Assembly (NCBI GenBank): GCA_973895155.1
Contig: OZ316892.1
Coordinates: forward strand, 20,460,001-20,524,000
Length of the DNA: 64,000 nt
Source: Marsupella aquatica
Taxonomy: Eukaryota; Marchantiophyta
Reading direction: 5' to 3'
The notes below the pieces were generated by a model. It was not told where the DNA came from and did not search any database. It saw only the letters and a list, made by a program, of their open reading frames with translations. Below, piece after piece: positions 60,883 through 64,000 of this stretch. Positions within the stretch are counted from its first letter, which is position 1, and each line of letters begins with the position of its first letter. The translations under genes and the position numbers were made by a program.

Positions 60883-63524
60883 AGAATAATGTCACAATAG
60901 GTGACATAGGGTAAAATTTCAAAGATTATCAATATTTCTATGGCATTTGAGAATCTTACCCTTATGTTGGTTGTGGTCTAGATATTGGATGCTGGAGCGA
61001 GACTTATGGCTTGTGGGGTCGCCACCAGCAAGTTAGACGTGAGAATGTCTAATTAAAGAGTTGTGAATTTTAAACTGATCAATCAGCAGGAGCATGCAAG
61101 TCCAAGATCTCAATCGGGTCCGGTGACTTAAAAAGCAACGTAGGGCTTTTATTTTGCTTTGCTGCATTGGCATCTGGAGCTTTTGGCTGGTGCTTCTATC
61201 TGTAGTGAAGGGAATAAACTCAGAGTTTGAATCCCTATGCAAAAGCTCAACAATTAAATAACTATTGGAGCAATTAGTATGTGCCACATGGGACAGAGCA
61301 AAATAATGGTTACTTTACTCAATTTTCTTCTTCTATGATGCTTAAAGTCGTTGTTGAAACCTACGAGCTATTATATTTGTTTTATAACAATTGACTGAAT
61401 CATATGATATCCTGTGGAGTCCATTTGTCTGTGTGTACAGCCATATGGGACAGAGCAAAATAATGGTTACTTTACTCAATTTTATTCTTCTATGATGCTT
61501 AAAGTCGTTGTTGAAACCTACGAGCTATTATATTTGTTTTATAACAATTGACTGAATCATATGATATCCTGTGGAGTCCATTTGTCTGTGTGTACAGCCA
61601 TATGACTCGGTGTTTGAATTACATAAGCCAAAGGGCACAACAAAAATACAAGTCATATTTTCCATGGTTTCCAGCTTCAAGAAGTCAGCGATGCCCATTT
61701 GTCTAGTACGTGGAAATGTGGAAATGGCGATTCTGCTTGGCCCCAGACTTGGCTGGAAGATGAGTTCCCTGTAGCTAAGTAATATTCATGTTCCATGTAA
61801 CTATTGTAGCTAAAGCTCTTGAAAGTGATAGTGTCGGGGATAGTGTCCTTAGTTTTGACTTCATGGACAGGCCCGCAAGGTGAATCTAAAATTTTGGTTT
61901 CAGTCCAGACGCCAGTTTGTAGTCTTTCGAATCTCACTCAGATGCTCACTCTCTTGAAAGTGAATGATGTAGCTGGAGTATGAAACTACACATATGCTTA
62001 CAACGTATCTAGTTTGCTTGAATATGGTGTACATATTTGTGGGACCATGTCTGATAGCCATGATAAAGTTTTTGGAGCATATATCTATATACACCTAGGG
62101 GCACTAATGTTGATTCAGAAGAATTTAGCTATGGATAGCCATGAGATTCTATGGCAATCCAAATGGCATGGTTTTCATTGAAATATATGCTCTATATAAT
62201 TGTAGTTGTCCGGTAGAGATTAGATCCAAGGGGGAGATTGCAGATCGGAATTGAATAGCTAGCTATTGTAGCCAAAATGAGGGTGCTATCTGAGCAATCA
62301 TTACATAATTGGGATGGTATTTGGGAGCCTTCTAATTTCTGGGTGATTTTCATCCTTCTTTGTATTCAGTTCTATTGTACATATTTTTCCTCATTGATGG
62401 CTAAGGTTTGGTTCAAATGAGGATACTAACCAACATGATCATCTTTGACTGTTGGTGCTTGCCTGTAAAGCCAGGATTCTAGGAAGGACAACTTTTTGTG
62501 TGAAATTTTGACAAGGACTCACATGAGTGTTTTGTAAGTTTTGTCTTAAATCTAGCTCTTTTTTAACATGCTGGTAGTGGTATATTTGGAGGAATGTGTC
62601 GAAGGACGTGAGGATACAACTACCATTGGTCCCCGTGCCACCCTAGAAAAGGCCGGTGCTTATTTCCCTTCTCCAAGTTTATTTATCCACCTTGGTCTCT
62701 TTAATTGTTGGGTATCTTTTTGCACTGTTGCACTTTTGATTTGTGCTAGGCCCATGCTTGACATGCAAGGACCAGGATGAACCTAACTGCGTCTTACTTT
62801 GCAAGTTGTACAGTAGACATTTGTCTATCTGAGTAGTAAAGTTCACTAACATGCACTCGAGATAGAATTTCTTCAAGTGACCTTTATATCTGTTAGAGGT
62901 TTTTAATGAAATTGATAATTATTGCAAACTAATTCATTCTTGTTTTTTATCAATGAAACAAGCAAAAAGCCCATCTTGTGCTGAAACTATTTCAATAAGA
63001 AAGAATTTCAAGCTTTCACCATACTATTCTCATGTTCAAGTATGACCAATGATTGGTTGACATAAGATACATCTGACTACTGCAAATGAATATTAGATTG
63101 CTCGATGGTTGGTATACATGATAACCAATCAAATTAAAGTTTTTGTTTGACGTTGTGGGTGGGTTTTGCTTTGTGTGCACCCAAGAATCAAGGAATAAAA
63201 GCCAGGAGAAGAATTCAAATAAGGATTGATATAAAGTTTTGCTGGTTGCTAGAAGTCATTGTAAGTTACCTCCATATCTTGTTTGTCTTCTTTAGGTCAG
63301 TTTTCTCATTTGGGATTTTTGTGCTTGTGGTATTTCTGTATGTTGTAATTGTGGATATATCTCTTCCTGCATCAATCCCGCTGTCTAGCTCCACCAGTTT
63401 GAAGACCGTCCCGGGCTAGAGAGCTTTCGAGTCGTCTAAGAGAGGACTATGTGTTGAGATTTCATCAAGCAACCCTGACGTTTGTCTTGTTGAGACTACT
63501 GAAGATGTCAATGAGGCTCGTTCT
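60883..63524. other. Intergenic region with 157-bp duplication
   Basis: No gene supported. Apart from the tandem duplication at 61288-61601, I see only AT-rich sequence with short frames. Confidence 0.6.
61288..61601. repeat. Near-perfect 157-bp tandem duplication
   Basis: Two adjacent units at an offset of 157 bases, each starting ATGGGACAGAGCAAAATAAT and ending TGTGTGTACAGCC-like sequence, with only one or two differences (ATTTTCTTC against ATTTTATTC). Confidence 0.92.
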
Positions 63525-63815
63525 CCTCAATCCAAGGGGTGTCCCATATCACGCGCAAAGTTTTGGGGAATAAACACCCTAAAACTTAAGTCAATAAAGT
63601 TTTTTATGAATTTTTTTACCCCTAACTTGATGGAATATTCCCAAATTTGATTTTAAGAAACCCTACGATTCTTATAATTCTCAAATTAAATTGGATTTAA
63701 ATAACCCTAATATTCTTCAACAAAAATTTGAAAGTATTTAACTAAACCCAATAAAAAAACCCTATATTTATTCGCACGTGATGAGTCAGCAGAAAAAAAG
63801 TGAGGACCCGGGGCA
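63525..63815. repeat. Dispersed AT-rich repeat, copy 5 (inverted)
   Basis: Reverse-complement relative of 38750-39062: CTCAATCCAAGGGGTGTCCC, AACTTAAGTCAATAAAGTTT, CCCTAACTTGATGGAATATT and ACCCAATAAAAAAACCCTAT mirror the blocks there. Confidence 0.8.
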
Positions 63816-63835
63816 ATGAGAACATCATCTTTGCA

Positions 63836-63934
63836 GAAGCAATCAATGACCCCAGGTGGAGCGTTGCTATGGCTGACGAATTTGAATCACTTATTAAGAA
63901 TGAGACTTGGGATCTGGTCCCCTGGGCCCTCACT
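63836..63934 (+). pseudogene. Copia reverse-transcriptase N-terminal scrap
   Basis: The plus strand reads EAINDPRWSVAMADEF then ESLIKNETWDLVPW. This is the conserved lead-in to Copia RVT_2 domains (W-x2-AM-x-EE-x2-L-x3-TW-x-LV). The match ends after ~33 codons and the sequence then becomes unrelated. It belongs to a different element from the one at 51-57 kb, whose equivalent reads WTAAMQTEMQSLKDNKTWEL. Confidence 0.7.
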
Positions 63935-64000
63935 CCTAGAATATATTATACATACATACCTGTGAGCCTCCCTTCCCCTATATCTCTACTTATTTTTTTT

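Noticed and set aside
1-64000. CRISPR arrays, bacterial operons, riboswitches
   Set aside because: Spliced plant genes and plant retroelements throughout; repeat arrays lack the regular unique-spacer pattern.

Overview
The window looks like nuclear DNA of a land plant. The genes are split by GT-AG introns. Two encode recognisably plant proteins: an LPLAT1-type MBOAT acyltransferase and a STELLO-type Golgi protein. The only complete mobile element is a plant-type Ty1/Copia retrotransposon primed by initiator tRNA-Met. Gene spacing of roughly 10 kb, moderate GC and short-to-medium introns fit a non-seed plant such as a liverwort, but I cannot fix the species from sequence alone.

Layout. 1-4.9 kb is intergenic, with one retroelement scrap and simple repeats. 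4.9-9.3 kb (+) is a complete 8-exon lysophospholipid acyltransferase gene (468 aa). 9.3-15.4 kb is intergenic, with a ~103-bp minisatellite and an orphan minus-strand coding-like patch. 15.4-22.2 kb (+) is an unrecognised 8-exon gene for a predicted protein with two membrane segments and a large, cysteine- and sequon-rich exoplasmic loop. 22.2-26.4 kb is intergenic and includes a 34-bp x 4 repeat. 26.4-29.4 kb (+) is a complete 3-exon STELLO-like gene (796 aa). 31.6-34.4 kb and 41.5-44.8 kb (+) are two direct copies of one ~3-kb segment, each with an intronless gene for the same unrecognised membrane protein (424 and 429 aa). Between and around them lie a G-rich minisatellite, dispersed AT-rich repeats and retroelement remnants. 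44.8-51 kb is intergenic, with a SINE-like element and a perfect 37-bp inverted repeat. 51.0-57.5 kb (-) is a full-length Copia element with near-identical LTRs, a 5-bp target-site duplication and four nonsense codons in its polyprotein. 57.5-59.3 kb is a GACATCTT-rich repeat tract holding a 5'-truncated LINE flanked by an 18-bp duplication. 59.7-60.9 kb (-) is a decayed retroelement carrying a CCHC-like finger and a probable restriction-like endonuclease region; two further scraps of the same family lie at 0.5 kb and 36.5 kb. 61-64 kb is intergenic, with a 157-bp tandem duplication and a Copia reverse-transcriptase scrap at the end.

How the genes relate. The acyltransferase (membrane lipid remodelling at the ER) and the STELLO-like protein (Golgi, cellulose synthase delivery in Arabidopsis) are housekeeping genes with no visible operational link. 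The most novel material is the two-membrane-segment ectodomain gene and the duplicated gene pair, neither of which I can assign to a family. Several open frames begin at TTG or GTG; for plant genes I moved the start to the first supported ATG.
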